Assembly (NCBI GenBank): GCA_029987245.1
Contig: DALTWG010000004.1
Coordinates: forward strand, 1-52,747
Source: Methanocorpusculum sp.
GTDB taxonomy: Archaea > Halobacteriota > Methanomicrobia > Methanomicrobiales > Methanocorpusculaceae
DNA: 52,747 bases
Reading direction: 5' to 3'
Below the pieces are notes generated by a model. That model did no database searches. It saw only the letters and a list, made by a program, of their open reading frames with translations, and was not told the origin of the DNA. Positions 17,292 through 25,474 of this stretch are shown here, piece by piece (position 1 is the first letter of the stretch; each line of letters starts with the position of its first letter). The position numbers and the translations under genes were made by a program.

Positions 17292-18410
17292 ATGCGACAC
17301 GAAATACTTTACCAATACGACCTCCCCGTCGAGATTTTAGACGAAATCCCCCGAACCGAAGAGGTTTTGGAAGTCATTTACGCCCGCAGTCCCGACAAAT
17401 TCCTCCTCCCTATCCTCTTAACCCGCCTCCGCATTGTGTGGGCATACCCCGAACGCCAGACAGTCTACAGAATCTTTGAAATGAACTACGTAGACCTCGT
17501 AGACGTCCGCCTCAAATACCCGCCTACACCCGCAATCCCCGCCGTTTTAACGATAAACACCGTTACCGGCGAAAAATACACCTTCAGAAACATCAAAACC
17601 TCAGTCGAACACATGCGCGGAGCACTCCTTACCCTTCGCGACATCATGCACGCAAGAGTCGGCGGCAACTGGGGACTGCATGTGAAAAAATCCATCATCT
17701 CCGAAGAATACATCCTCGAAGAAACTGACACCGTCCTCTCCGACACAAACCCCGCCGCTGCCCCGGACAACGACGCAGACCTCTTTGAAGAAAAAACCCT
17801 GCCCGGCGCCGGCTGCTATGAAGCAAACGACCAGCTCTTCTCCCATTTCCCGGAAGAAGCCGAATCCGCCGGGCAGTCTGCGGATGTATTTGACGCCCCT
17901 GCCGTCGAAGAAGAAGACGAACAGAAATCCATGGAGCAGTTTCAGGAAGCACAGGCGGCACACCTCCAGCGTATCATTGAAAGCACCATGCCGCCTGAGC
18001 CAACAGAAGAAATCCTTCCCGAAGACGACGACTCGGTTGTCATGACGCGCGACTCCGGCAAAAAAGATGACCAGTGGGAGCGCCATGACGGCGGAGACGC
18101 CATGATTCTGCCCGGCTCGCACAACCGCGTCGGCGCTGCAAAATACAAACACCTCAACACCGCCGCGGAACATTACAATCCTGAAGACGACGACTCCGTG
18201 GTTTATGCCTCAAACGAGCCCAAACCGCCGAAGAAAGTAATCGACCCCAGAAACGTCGACCCGGTAACGCTTGAGCCGCGCGATGAGTTTGACGACGCCG
18301 CAATCGACAAAACCCTGGAGTCTTTGAAGCAGCTGCGTGAAACCGGGTTAATCACCGACGAAGAATACAAGGCAAAATGCCTGAGTCTCTTTAAAAAGAC
18401 CGGGCTGTAA
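17292..18410 (+). CDS. SHOCT-domain protein with N-terminal PH-like region
   Basis: 372 residues. The first 120 or so (start MRHEILYQYDLP, then ARSPDKFLLPILLTRLRIVWAYP) resemble a bacterial PH-like beta domain. A long acidic, low-complexity linker (about 170-330) follows with repeated EDDDSVV motifs. The C-terminus is a SHOCT motif (KTLESLKQLRETGLITDEEYKAKCLSLFK), a short helical module found at the ends of many oligomeric or membrane-linked proteins. A strong TATA-like AGTATATACTTATC lies about 25 nt upstream of the ATG at 17292, which decides this start over the upstream in-frame ATG at 17169. Function unknown; the tandem EDDDSVV repeats may be a binding or phosphorylation region. It precedes the DUF1624 pair by only 4 bp. 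Confidence 0.75.
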   Translation: MRHEILYQYDLPVEILDEIPRTEEVLEVIYARSPDKFLLPILLTRLRIVWAYPERQTVYRIFEMNYVDLVDVRLKYPPTPAIPAVLTINTVTGEKYTFRNIKTSVEHMRGALLTLRDIMHARVGGNWGLHVKKSIISEEYILEETDTVLSDTNPAAAPDNDADLFEEKTLPGAGCYEANDQLFSHFPEEAESAGQSADVFDAPAVEEEDEQKSMEQFQEAQAAHLQRIIESTMPPEPTEEILPEDDDSVVMTRDSGKKDDQWERHDGGDAMILPGSHNRVGAAKYKHLNTAAEHYNPEDDDSVVYASNEPKPPKKVIDPRNVDPVTLEPRDEFDDAAIDKTLESLKQLRETGLITDEEYKAKCLSLFKKTGL

Positions 18411-18414
18411 CGCC

Positions 18415-19203
18415 ATGGCAACACAGAATCCGGCACGCCCCCGGTACTGGGAAATTGATGCGGTCCGCGGCATTTCTTTAATCGGCATGATTTTAGTTCA
18501 TGCCGTTTTTGTTCTGGGCATATTTTCTGTCATCAGCACCGGTGTGTGGGACTGGGTGTGTAATTTTATCGCACTCGGGACCTCGGTATTTGTTATTATT
18601 TCGGGCATGGCGCTTGTTCTGCGCCACGGGCGAATGGAAGGCTCGCCCCGCAGGGCATATTATCTTGCCATTGTAAAGCGGGGCGTGCAGGTTATGCTCA
18701 TTGGTGTCGCGATAGCCGTGGTATGCTCCATCTTTTTGTATTTCTTTATGCAGGACGGAAGATACATGTTTTTCAATTTCCTTCAGATGATGGGCTGGTC
18801 CATGATTATCTGTATTCCGTTTCTGCGTTTCGGCAAATGGAATTTTATTCCGGCAATCCTGCTTATTGTTCTGGGACTGTTCTTAAACACCCTTACAGGG
18901 CCTGCATGGCTTATGCCTTTTGGCATAACGCCGGAAATTGTCCCCCGCGACTGGTTCCCGCTGCTTCCCTGGACCGGGATTATGCTTTTGGGTGTGGCGC
19001 TTGGCTCGGTGCTGTATCCAAAAGGCGTCCGGCGTTTTTCCTTTCCCGAGGCGGGGAAGGTTGGCAAAGCGCTTGCGCGCTTTGGTCAATTGTCGCTGCA
19101 GGTCTATATTCTTCATCTGCCGGTGCTGATTCTCTTAACCGGACTTGTTGTTTTACTCTGCGGGGCATTGGGATGCCCCGTCGGTTCTATCCCCGGTTTT
19201 TGA
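18415..19203 (+). CDS. DUF1624/HGSNAT-like membrane acyltransferase, copy 1
   Basis: 262 residues with about seven transmembrane segments. The N-terminal YWEIDAVRGISLIGMILVHAVF block is the signature of the heparan-alpha-glucosaminide N-acetyltransferase catalytic-domain family (DUF1624), whose members are thought to move acetyl groups across the membrane. The conserved MALVLRHGR segment and LLPWTGIMLLGVALGSVLYP region follow. It starts 4 bp after the SHOCT-protein stop and is followed 40 bp later by a paralogue, so the three genes are probably one operon. The actual acceptor (surface glycan or lipid) is not known. Confidence 0.8.
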   Translation: MATQNPARPRYWEIDAVRGISLIGMILVHAVFVLGIFSVISTGVWDWVCNFIALGTSVFVIISGMALVLRHGRMEGSPRRAYYLAIVKRGVQVMLIGVAIAVVCSIFLYFFMQDGRYMFFNFLQMMGWSMIICIPFLRFGKWNFIPAILLIVLGLFLNTLTGPAWLMPFGITPEIVPRDWFPLLPWTGIMLLGVALGSVLYPKGVRRFSFPEAGKVGKALARFGQLSLQVYILHLPVLILLTGLVVLLCGALGCPVGSIPGF

Positions 19204-19243
19204 ACAACATTGATAGTCTCCCAGCACCAATATATAAGGCACA

Positions 19244-20026
19244 ATGGGCGACATCGCAAGCAAACCCGAACGCTACTGGGAAATTGATGCACTGAGGGGT
19301 GTCGCTATTTTGGGCATGCTTGTCGTGCATTTCTTTGCGTTCATCGTGATGTTTCACTGGATTGAGGAAACGCCGGAATTCCTTGCGGTTTACAATCTGT
19401 ATGTCTTCGGCACCGCCATTTTTGTCATTGTCGCAGGGATTGCCATGATTTTGCGCCATGACCGCATGAAGGGAAAAACCAACCATGAGTATTATATTGC
19501 GCTGTTTTCCCGCGCGGCGTTTTTATTCGGCGTTGCCATGTGTATTACTGTTGCAACGTGGATTGGCTTTAATACCTTCATGCATCAGAATGCGGCAATT
19601 GTCTTCGGATTTTTGCACATGCTTGCAGTTTCCATGATGATTGCAATACCGCTTCTGCGTTTTGGCAAATGGAATATTATTATTGGTCTGTTTCTCATGG
19701 CAATCGGCATTTTCATCATTCCGCTCTTTGACGGGCCATGGTGGCTTTTCCCGCTTGGCATTCAGTCGCCGGACTTTTATGTGGGGCCGGACTATTTCGG
19801 TCTGCTTCCCTGGTCGGGCGTGCTTTTGCTTGGCATCGGTCTTGGCAGCATATTTTATCCAAACGGAAAGCGCGGCTTTTCGTTTCCGAGCCCGAAAAAG
19901 CTCGGAAATTTTTTCCAGACGGTTGGAAACGGCCGCGTAACGCTTTTTATCTATCTCACCCATGCGCCGGTAATGCTCGTTATTTTGTATCTGATTTCGG
20001 CATTCACCGGTTTTGGATACCTTTAG
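19244..20026 (+). CDS. DUF1624/HGSNAT-like membrane acyltransferase, copy 2
   Basis: 260 residues, clear tandem duplicate of the gene just upstream: shared YWEIDAxRGxxxxGMxxVH start, MILRHDRMKG segment, LRFGKWN and LLPWSGVLLLGIGLGSIFYPNGKRGFSFP. About seven transmembrane helices. Paired, diverged copies suggest two related substrates or a heteromeric complex. It lies 9 bp before dtdA, so transcription may run on into that gene. Confidence 0.8.
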   Translation: MGDIASKPERYWEIDALRGVAILGMLVVHFFAFIVMFHWIEETPEFLAVYNLYVFGTAIFVIVAGIAMILRHDRMKGKTNHEYYIALFSRAAFLFGVAMCITVATWIGFNTFMHQNAAIVFGFLHMLAVSMMIAIPLLRFGKWNIIIGLFLMAIGIFIIPLFDGPWWLFPLGIQSPDFYVGPDYFGLLPWSGVLLLGIGLGSIFYPNGKRGFSFPSPKKLGNFFQTVGNGRVTLFIYLTHAPVMLVILYLISAFTGFGYL

Positions 20027-20035
20027 GATACTACT

Positions 20036-21352
20036 ATGATTATCGATATTCTCAACTCATCCATTGACCCGGCAGGTGTCAATATCAGAAAAGCGATTGA
20101 TTCGCTGATTGAAACCGGTGAATCGTTTCCGCTCTTTGAGGGAAATGAAATTACGTTTCATACCACGGACCAGCGCATTATTCATGCGGACAACTCCTGT
20201 GTCAATCCGAAAGCGGACTTAATTATCGTTGTTTCGCGCCATTCAAGTGTGAATCCGGTTCCGGTTTTAACGGTGCATCCTGCCGGAAACTACAATATTG
20301 CGCAGCTTGGCGGCCGGGATTTTATACAGGGAAAAACCGCTCCCGCCTGGATGAAAGCGGTTTTGCAAAACGAAGCAAAGTTTGTTCCGGCAGGATACCG
20401 GGTCTCCTATGAAATTACGCATCACGGGCCGACTGATTTTCCCGCGCCGTTTTTCTTTGTCGAGGTGGGCAGCACGGAAAAAGAGTGGAATGACGAGGCT
20501 GCCTGTACCGCGGCTGCCAAAGCGGTTTTGTATGCAAAACCTGCGACTGACACTATTCCTTTAATCGGATTTGGCGGAACCCATTATGCTGTGCGCCAGA
20601 CTGCAATAGGTCTTGAAACGCGCGGCGCGTTCGGGCACATTATGCACACGCGCGACGTGTGCAATGTGAGCGCAGAACAGGTCGCGCAGATGGTGGAAAA
20701 ATCAGGCGGTGTTTTCGGCGCGCACGTTGACCGCAAATCGCTTTCAAAGCCTGATGTCGCGCGCCTCGAAGGGGTGCTTTCCGCCCTGAAAATACCGGAA
20801 ATCACCGAAGGCGATCTGCTGAAACTGAATGCAATGAGCTATGATTCCTGGGTGAAATTCAGCGAATTTGCCAAAACTTTCAACAAAGACATCAAACTTT
20901 TCCCGCATGGAAAGATTGCAGAAGGCAAGCCTGCTGTGGTACAGATTCCGGATGATTTGTTCAGTTATGCCTTTGCAAAATACAGCGAGGTGCTGACAGG
21001 CTACCTCGAATCCCGCGGAAATGCCTTCCATTCGACCGGAACGTCCGGAAAACTGCTTCCTTTCATTTTCACAACAGAGGATTTTCAGAAAATCGTATAC
21101 GCTGATTTAATAGCCTTGGCGGTACAAAATATTACACGTACACAGGAGAGTGTGGTGCGTGATGATAGTATCATCATAACACGTCAGGTGTTTGACGCCA
21201 GGCTAGCGCGCAGTCTTGGCATCAGGTCAGGTCCTTTATTCGGGCAGTTGTCTGCCGGAAAAAGTGTAACGCTTGAGGACGGAAGAGAAATCACGCCTGA
21301 CATGGTCATGCAAAAGACCGAGGTAACCATACACATCCCGGGATTGGAGTAA
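20036..21352 (+). CDS. dtdA: D-aminoacyl-tRNA deacylase, archaeal type
   Basis: 438 residues. DtdA hydrolyses D-amino acids wrongly charged on tRNA. The catalytic-domain blocks are present: ADLIIVVSRHSS, the ITHHGPT motif, FFFVEVGSTEKEWND, and the GFGGTHYAVRQT zinc-site region. In this family a C-terminal extension of about 150 residues is common; here residues 290-438 include a possible second domain with SGKLLPFIF and a basic/hydrophobic tail. It is followed 6 bp later by ftsZ on the same strand. Confidence 0.9.
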   Translation: MIIDILNSSIDPAGVNIRKAIDSLIETGESFPLFEGNEITFHTTDQRIIHADNSCVNPKADLIIVVSRHSSVNPVPVLTVHPAGNYNIAQLGGRDFIQGKTAPAWMKAVLQNEAKFVPAGYRVSYEITHHGPTDFPAPFFFVEVGSTEKEWNDEAACTAAAKAVLYAKPATDTIPLIGFGGTHYAVRQTAIGLETRGAFGHIMHTRDVCNVSAEQVAQMVEKSGGVFGAHVDRKSLSKPDVARLEGVLSALKIPEITEGDLLKLNAMSYDSWVKFSEFAKTFNKDIKLFPHGKIAEGKPAVVQIPDDLFSYAFAKYSEVLTGYLESRGNAFHSTGTSGKLLPFIFTTEDFQKIVYADLIALAVQNITRTQESVVRDDSIIITRQVFDARLARSLGIRSGPLFGQLSAGKSVTLEDGREITPDMVMQKTEVTIHIPGLE

Positions 21353-21358
21353 AAACTC

Positions 21359-22744
21359 ATGAGATCAATAGTAGAAGAAGCTTTATCAAGAAAGCGGTTT
21401 GAAGACGTCGCCCGCGATGATTCCCCGGTATCTGCAATATTTGACGCAGAAACCGAGACCGAAATCGCGAGCCCGAAGCAGACTTCGGCACCGGCACAGG
21501 CATCCCCTGCCCCGACTCCGCGTGCGTGGCCGGCTCAGGAAGCAAAGCCTGTTGCACAGAAACCTCTGTTTTCCAGTGCAGCGGCCCCTGCGCCCTCTCA
21601 GCCCGCAGCGAAGGTGGATTTATCCAGCCAGTATAAATTTACCGCGCCGAAAACAACCGCCGCTCCCGGCGACGACTTCGATGACGATGAACTGGATAAA
21701 ATCCTTGAATCCCTGCAGACCAAGATTACTGTGGTCGGCTGCGGAGGCGGAGGGTCCAACACCGTTGCAAGAATTTACGAAGAGGGAATCGAGGGTGCGG
21801 AAATTTATGCACTTAACACCGATGCCCAGCATTTATCCATGCTCCGCGGACGTGTCGGCCGCCGTATTTTAATCGGCCGCCAGACCACCAAGGGACTTGG
21901 CGCGGGCGCAATCCCTCAGAGAGGAGAGGAGGCCGCAATCGAGTCCGAGGACCAGATAAGACAGGCTCTTTCCGGCAGCAACATGGTGTTTGTTACTGCG
22001 GGTCTTGGCGGCGGAACCGGTACCGGTTCTGCGCCGGTTGTCGCAAAGGTTGCAAAAGAGTGCGGCGCACTTACGATTGCAATCGTTACCCTGCCGTTTA
22101 CCAGTGAATCCGCAACCCGTATGGAGAATGCGGAAATCGGTCTGGAGCGGCTGAGAGAGGTTGCAGACACGGTTATTGTTATCCCCAACGACAGAATTCT
22201 GGAAATCGTCCCGCGTCTGCCGCTTATTCAGGCATTCAAGGTTTCTGATGAGGTTTTGATGCGCGCGGTCAAAGGAATTACCGAGTTAATTACCAAGCCG
22301 GGTGAGGTTAACCTTGACTTCGCCGATATCAGAACCATCATGGAACAGGGCGGTATTGCGATGATTGGTGTCGGTGAGTCCGATGCTGAAGACAAGGCAA
22401 CCGAGTCGGTCAAGAAGGCACTGCGCTCTCCGCTGCTTGATGTGGATATCACCGGCGCGACTGCAGCACTGGTGCATGTTATCGGCGGCTCAGACATGAC
22501 TATGTCCGAGGCGGAATGCATTGTTCAGCAGGTTTATCAGAGAATCGACCCCGGAGCACGGATTATCTGGGGTGTTCAGATTGACCCGGAGATGCAGGGC
22601 CGTATCCGCACCATGCTTATTGTAACCGGCGTTCAGTCCCCACAGATTTATGGCAAAGAAGAACAAACATATACAGCATCATCAGCACAATCCACAGCAA
22701 GTCCGATTCAGAGATCCAAATTCGAGATTGACTTTTTAAGGTGA
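21359..22744 (+). CDS. ftsZ: Cell-division GTPase FtsZ
   Basis: 461 residues. The tubulin-like GTPase polymerises into the division ring. GTP-binding motifs are intact: GCGGGGSN at 128-134, GGGTGTGS at 217-224, ALNTDAQ at 151-157, and the T7 loop NLDFADIRT at 318-326. The C-terminal polymerisation domain is complete to the IRTMLIVTGVQ strand. Unlike most archaeal FtsZ proteins, which begin their GTPase domain within about 30-40 residues, this one has a leader of about 120 residues rich in Ala, Pro, Ser and Thr (20-105) followed by an acidic DDFDDDELD patch. A GGAG ribosome site precedes the ATG at 21359. It heads the ftsZ-secE-nusG run, as in many euryarchaea. Confidence 0.95.
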   Translation: MRSIVEEALSRKRFEDVARDDSPVSAIFDAETETEIASPKQTSAPAQASPAPTPRAWPAQEAKPVAQKPLFSSAAAPAPSQPAAKVDLSSQYKFTAPKTTAAPGDDFDDDELDKILESLQTKITVVGCGGGGSNTVARIYEEGIEGAEIYALNTDAQHLSMLRGRVGRRILIGRQTTKGLGAGAIPQRGEEAAIESEDQIRQALSGSNMVFVTAGLGGGTGTGSAPVVAKVAKECGALTIAIVTLPFTSESATRMENAEIGLERLREVADTVIVIPNDRILEIVPRLPLIQAFKVSDEVLMRAVKGITELITKPGEVNLDFADIRTIMEQGGIAMIGVGESDAEDKATESVKKALRSPLLDVDITGATAALVHVIGGSDMTMSEAECIVQQVYQRIDPGARIIWGVQIDPEMQGRIRTMLIVTGVQSPQIYGKEEQTYTASSAQSTASPIQRSKFEIDFLR

Positions 22745-22753
22745 GACAATACA

Positions 22754-23020
22754 ATGGCAAAAGAAGAAAACAAGCAGACCGCTGAAAAGAAGGATGCAAA
22801 AGATACGAAGGCATCCGCAGCAGGTATCAATATCAAGAAGCCGGAAATTACCAAAGAGAGTGTTTCCGAATTCTTTAGAAAATACATTCGTGTATTAAAG
22901 CTTGCAAGAAGACCGACCAAGGAAGAGTTCTGGAAGATTTCCGCTGTCGCGGCTATCGGAATTGCTCTGATTGGAGTAATCGGTTTTGTAATCGCGTTAG
23001 TCTTTAAGATTCTCCCGTAA
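22754..23020 (+). CDS. secE: Preprotein translocase subunit SecE (Sec61 gamma)
   Basis: 88 residues. SecE clamps the SecY channel for protein export. The family core is the C-terminal 55 residues: FFRKYIRVLKLARRPTKEEFWKISAVAAIGIALIGVIGFVIALVFKIL, with an amphipathic helix and a single transmembrane helix. A charged, Lys/Ala-rich N-terminal extension of about 30 residues precedes it. It lies between ftsZ (9 bp upstream) and nusG (2 bp downstream). Confidence 0.95.
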   Translation: MAKEENKQTAEKKDAKDTKASAAGINIKKPEITKESVSEFFRKYIRVLKLARRPTKEEFWKISAVAAIGIALIGVIGFVIALVFKILP

Positions 23021-23022
23021 AC

Positions 23023-23505
23023 ATGACTGCAGAACCATCAGAGTTTGGCAACCACTACTATATTGTAAAAACCAGCGCAAAACATGAGCGCGCGGTTGCC
23101 GACAATATCAAAGAGGCAATAGACAATGAGATGACCGATGTTGTTGTCTCCTCTATTGTTGTTCCTGACGATATCAAAGGGTATGTCTTCATTGAAAGTC
23201 CGGAAGAGCATGCAAGAATCGAGCAGCTTGTAGAAACAATTGCCCATGCTTATACGGTTTTGCATGACGAGACTTCGATGGAGGAGATTAAACATTTCCT
23301 GGTGCCCAAGCCGGCTGTTTCCGGTATTGAAGAGGGTACTATCGTTGAGTTGATTGCAGGTCCGTTCAAGGGTGAAAAGGCGGTGGTCAAGCGCGTAGAC
23401 CATTCCAAAGAAGAGATTACTGTTGAACTGTATGAATCTATTGTTCCCATTCCAATCACGGTACGCGGCGACAATGTCCGTGTGATTGATAAAAGTCAGG
23501 AATAA
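23023..23505 (+). CDS. nusG: Transcription elongation factor Spt5 (NusG)
   Basis: 160 residues. The NGN domain starts NHYYIVKTSAKHERAVA and includes PDDIKGYVFIESPE. The KOW motif follows at about 105-135 (EGTIVELIAGPFKGEKAVVKRVDHSKEEITVEL), completing the two-domain archaeal Spt5. It contacts RNA polymerase with Spt4 and couples transcription to other processes. Last gene of the ftsZ-secE-nusG run; a short gap with TTTTG/TTTTT stretches separates it from the convergent DUF1016 gene. Confidence 0.96.
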   Translation: MTAEPSEFGNHYYIVKTSAKHERAVADNIKEAIDNEMTDVVVSSIVVPDDIKGYVFIESPEEHARIEQLVETIAHAYTVLHDETSMEEIKHFLVPKPAVSGIEEGTIVELIAGPFKGEKAVVKRVDHSKEEITVELYESIVPIPITVRGDNVRVIDKSQE

Positions 23506-23543
23506 TTCTGACTTTTGTTCTTTTTCATTCTGTTTTCGTTTGG

Positions 23544-24584
23544 TTACTGGCCTTTTCTTTTGTACGCAGTCTGAAGTTCACGCACAATGTCTTCACTGAA
23601 ATCGGAAACGTCCGGCAGCAGTTTCTTTAATGCCTCGGGCAAATCGGAGGCAAGCACATATTCGGCTACGCCAAGCGGTTTTTCCAGGTTGCGAAGAGCG
23701 TATTCAGCGATAAGTCCTCTTCTGTCTTTGCATAAGATAAGACCGATTGAGGGTTTGTCTTCCGGTGTTTTTATCATGTCATCGACAGCGGACAGATAAA
23801 AATTCATCTTGCCGGCATATTCCGGGGTAAATTTGCCGGTTTTTAAATCAACAACCACGTAGCAGTGCAGCCGCAGGTGGTAAAACAAAAGGTCGATGTA
23901 GAAATCTTCGCCTTCCACTTCCAGATGCACCTGGCGTCCTACAAAGGCAAAGCCGCTGCCGAATTCAAGAAGCGTTCTGGAAACATTTTCTACCAGAGAG
24001 TCTTCCAGTATTTTTTCACTGCACGCCTTTCCAAGATCAAGGAAATCAAACACATAGGGATTTTTGAAAACCGATGCAACCTCTTCGGCTTTTTCAGGTA
24101 TGGCGGATTTGAAGTTTGATATAATTTCACCGCGCTGCAGTGAATACAAGTCCATGCCGATATAATGTTCCAGCTGGCGTGTGCTCCAGTTTGCTTTAAT
24201 GCACTGGGTCTGGTAGAATTCACGCTCTTTTTCAGTCTCAATTTTGATTAACAGCCGGTAATGCGTCCAGCTTAATTCGCCACGCAGTGCGTGGCGAATT
24301 GGATATGTCAGATAAAACTGGCGCATGTACTTCAGGTTGGTAACACCAAATCCGTTTCCAAACTCTTTCACCAGTTTTTTCGAGAGATACTTTAGTAAAT
24401 CCGCGCCATATTCGGAGCGCTCTCCTGCAGATTCATAAATAATCCGCCCGATTTCCCAGTATGCCAGAACCATGGCTGAATTTACCGCGCGGTTTACTGT
24501 CTTTCGTGCTGCAACTATTGCGTCACGCACCGATGAATAGACTTCTTCTGAATCCGGAAGTGAAACAGTTTCTTTCTTTTTCAT
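23544..24584 (-). CDS. DUF1016 (YhcG-type) PDDEXK nuclease family protein, copy 2
   Basis: 346 residues. The N-terminal DUF1016_N domain has ALVLAYWEIGRIIYESAGE and ELSWTHYRLLIK; the C-terminal nuclease-like domain has FVGRQVHLEVEGEDFYIDLLFYHLRLHCYVVVDLK, where the usual ExK is replaced by DxK, and GLILCKDRRG. It is only distantly similar to copy 1 at 5943. A perfect 27-bp palindrome (24274-24300) lies in frame just before LSWTHY, the same place as in copy 1. The start ATG (24584) overlaps the THEP1 stop by 4 bp, so this accessory gene is translationally coupled to the end of the mevalonate operon. Confidence 0.87.
   Translation of the reverse strand: MKKKETVSLPDSEEVYSSVRDAIVAARKTVNRAVNSAMVLAYWEIGRIIYESAGERSEYGADLLKYLSKKLVKEFGNGFGVTNLKYMRQFYLTYPIRHALRGELSWTHYRLLIKIETEKEREFYQTQCIKANWSTRQLEHYIGMDLYSLQRGEIISNFKSAIPEKAEEVASVFKNPYVFDFLDLGKACSEKILEDSLVENVSRTLLEFGSGFAFVGRQVHLEVEGEDFYIDLLFYHLRLHCYVVVDLKTGKFTPEYAGKMNFYLSAVDDMIKTPEDKPSIGLILCKDRRGLIAEYALRNLEKPLGVAEYVLASDLPEALKKLLPDVSDFSEDIVRELQTAYKRKGQ
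24274..24300. repeat. 27-bp palindrome inside DUF1016 gene 2
   Basis: Perfect 12-nt arms AATTCGCCACGC (24274-24285) and 24289-24300 around AGT. In frame, it encodes the stretch IRHALRGEL before SWTHY. It has the same length, position and outer bases (TAATT...AATTG) as the palindrome in DUF1016 gene 1, but a different core. Confidence 0.85.
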
Positions 24585-25084
24585 ATTGATTCCAACGCCT
24601 CTTTTACCATCGCAAGCACCTTGTAATATACATCTTCCCGGTTTTCCTTTGTCACCTCGACCACCCGGGTCCCGGGATGCTCCCGCACCGTATCCAAAAA
24701 CGCCGTCCGCTTCGGCTTAATCACGCCAAGCACCGGCGTATTGGAATCCAGCACCGAAAACACCGCTGCTTTGAACACCTCCGCCTCATTTTCAAAGAAC
24801 CCGAGTTCATCCATTAAAACAAGCTGCGCCGGTCTTTTCAGCAATTCCGCTCCCGCCGAATCAAACACCTCCGCAAAACCGCGGCGGCCTGCAGCGCCCC
24901 GCACGGCGACAAGATTATTTTGCTGCGGCGTCTTCCCGCTGCCTGCATAAATCCGCACTTCATCGCCAATGCCGATGGTTTTAAAACCGCCCGGAGAAAT
25001 TTTGAGTTCCTGCAAAACCCGGTTGATAAGAAAACTCTTGCCGACCTGGATTTCCCCGGTCAGAAAAATATGAGGTTTAGTAAT
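24581..25084 (-). CDS. Nucleoside-triphosphatase (THEP1/DUF265 type)
   Basis: About 167 residues if the start is the ATT at 25082-25084. The P-loop GEIQVGKS lies only 10 residues in (KPHIFLTGEIQVGKSFL), and LVLMDELGFFENEAEVF supplies Walker B, both as in THEP1-type NTPases, which hydrolyse many nucleoside triphosphates in vitro. The first ATG of the frame is at 25015, but starting there would delete the P-loop. Between the upstream in-frame TGA and the P-loop there is no ATG, GTG or TTG; only ATT or CTG could serve. So the gene uses an unusual start, depends on coupling to the preceding gene (whose stop overlaps), or has a sequence change. It sits in the mevalonate-type operon, overlapping the OB-fold gene and the DUF1016 gene. 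Confidence 0.75.
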   Translation of the reverse strand: MTKPHIFLTGEIQVGKSFLINRVLQELKISPGGFKTIGIGDEVRIYAGSGKTPQQNNLVAVRGAAGRRGFAEVFDSAGAELLKRPAQLVLMDELGFFENEAEVFKAAVFSVLDSNTPVLGVIKPKRTAFLDTVREHPGTRVVEVTKENREDVYYKVLAMVKEALESI

Positions 25085-25472
25085 CCTCGGGGACGAACTT
25101 GGTGCCGTAATGAATCACTCCGTCATCTCCCTCGCGGTCAATCACCCGGAAGACCGATTTCACCCGCATGCCGATGTGAATCTCCTCCGGCTCGCAGATA
25201 ACATGCGAGGTTACCCGTGCTCCTTCGTCAAGTTCGATGATTGCAAGAACATACGGCTTCATGTCTCTGTACTGGTCCGCAGCGGAATAAAGAACCGAAT
25301 AGGTAAGCACCGTGCCTTTGCCGCTGAACTTGAACGGCACAATTTTTCCCGACCTTCTGCAGTGGGGGCAGAATGTTCGCGGCGGGAAATACACTTTTCC
25401 GCAGGTCTCGCATTTTGTTCCGACCAGATTGTATCTCTGCGGAATCTTTCTCCAGAATCTTGCAACGGTCAT
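25077..25472 (-). CDS. Zn-ribbon OB-fold protein (DUF35) of the archaeal acetoacetyl-CoA thiolase/HMG-CoA synthase complex
   Basis: 131 residues. A rubredoxin-like zinc ribbon (CETCGKVYFPPRTFCPHC, residues 21-38) is followed by an OB fold (residues 45-125). In methanogens this protein bridges thiolase and HMG-CoA synthase in one complex so that acetoacetyl-CoA passes between them; the adjacent genes are exactly those two partners. The stop overlaps the start region of the THEP1 gene, and 2 bp separate it from the thiolase. Confidence 0.93.
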   Translation of the reverse strand: MTVARFWRKIPQRYNLVGTKCETCGKVYFPPRTFCPHCRRSGKIVPFKFSGKGTVLTYSVLYSAADQYRDMKPYVLAIIELDEGARVTSHVICEPEEIHIGMRVKSVFRVIDREGDDGVIHYGTKFVPEDY

Positions 25473-25474
25473 TT

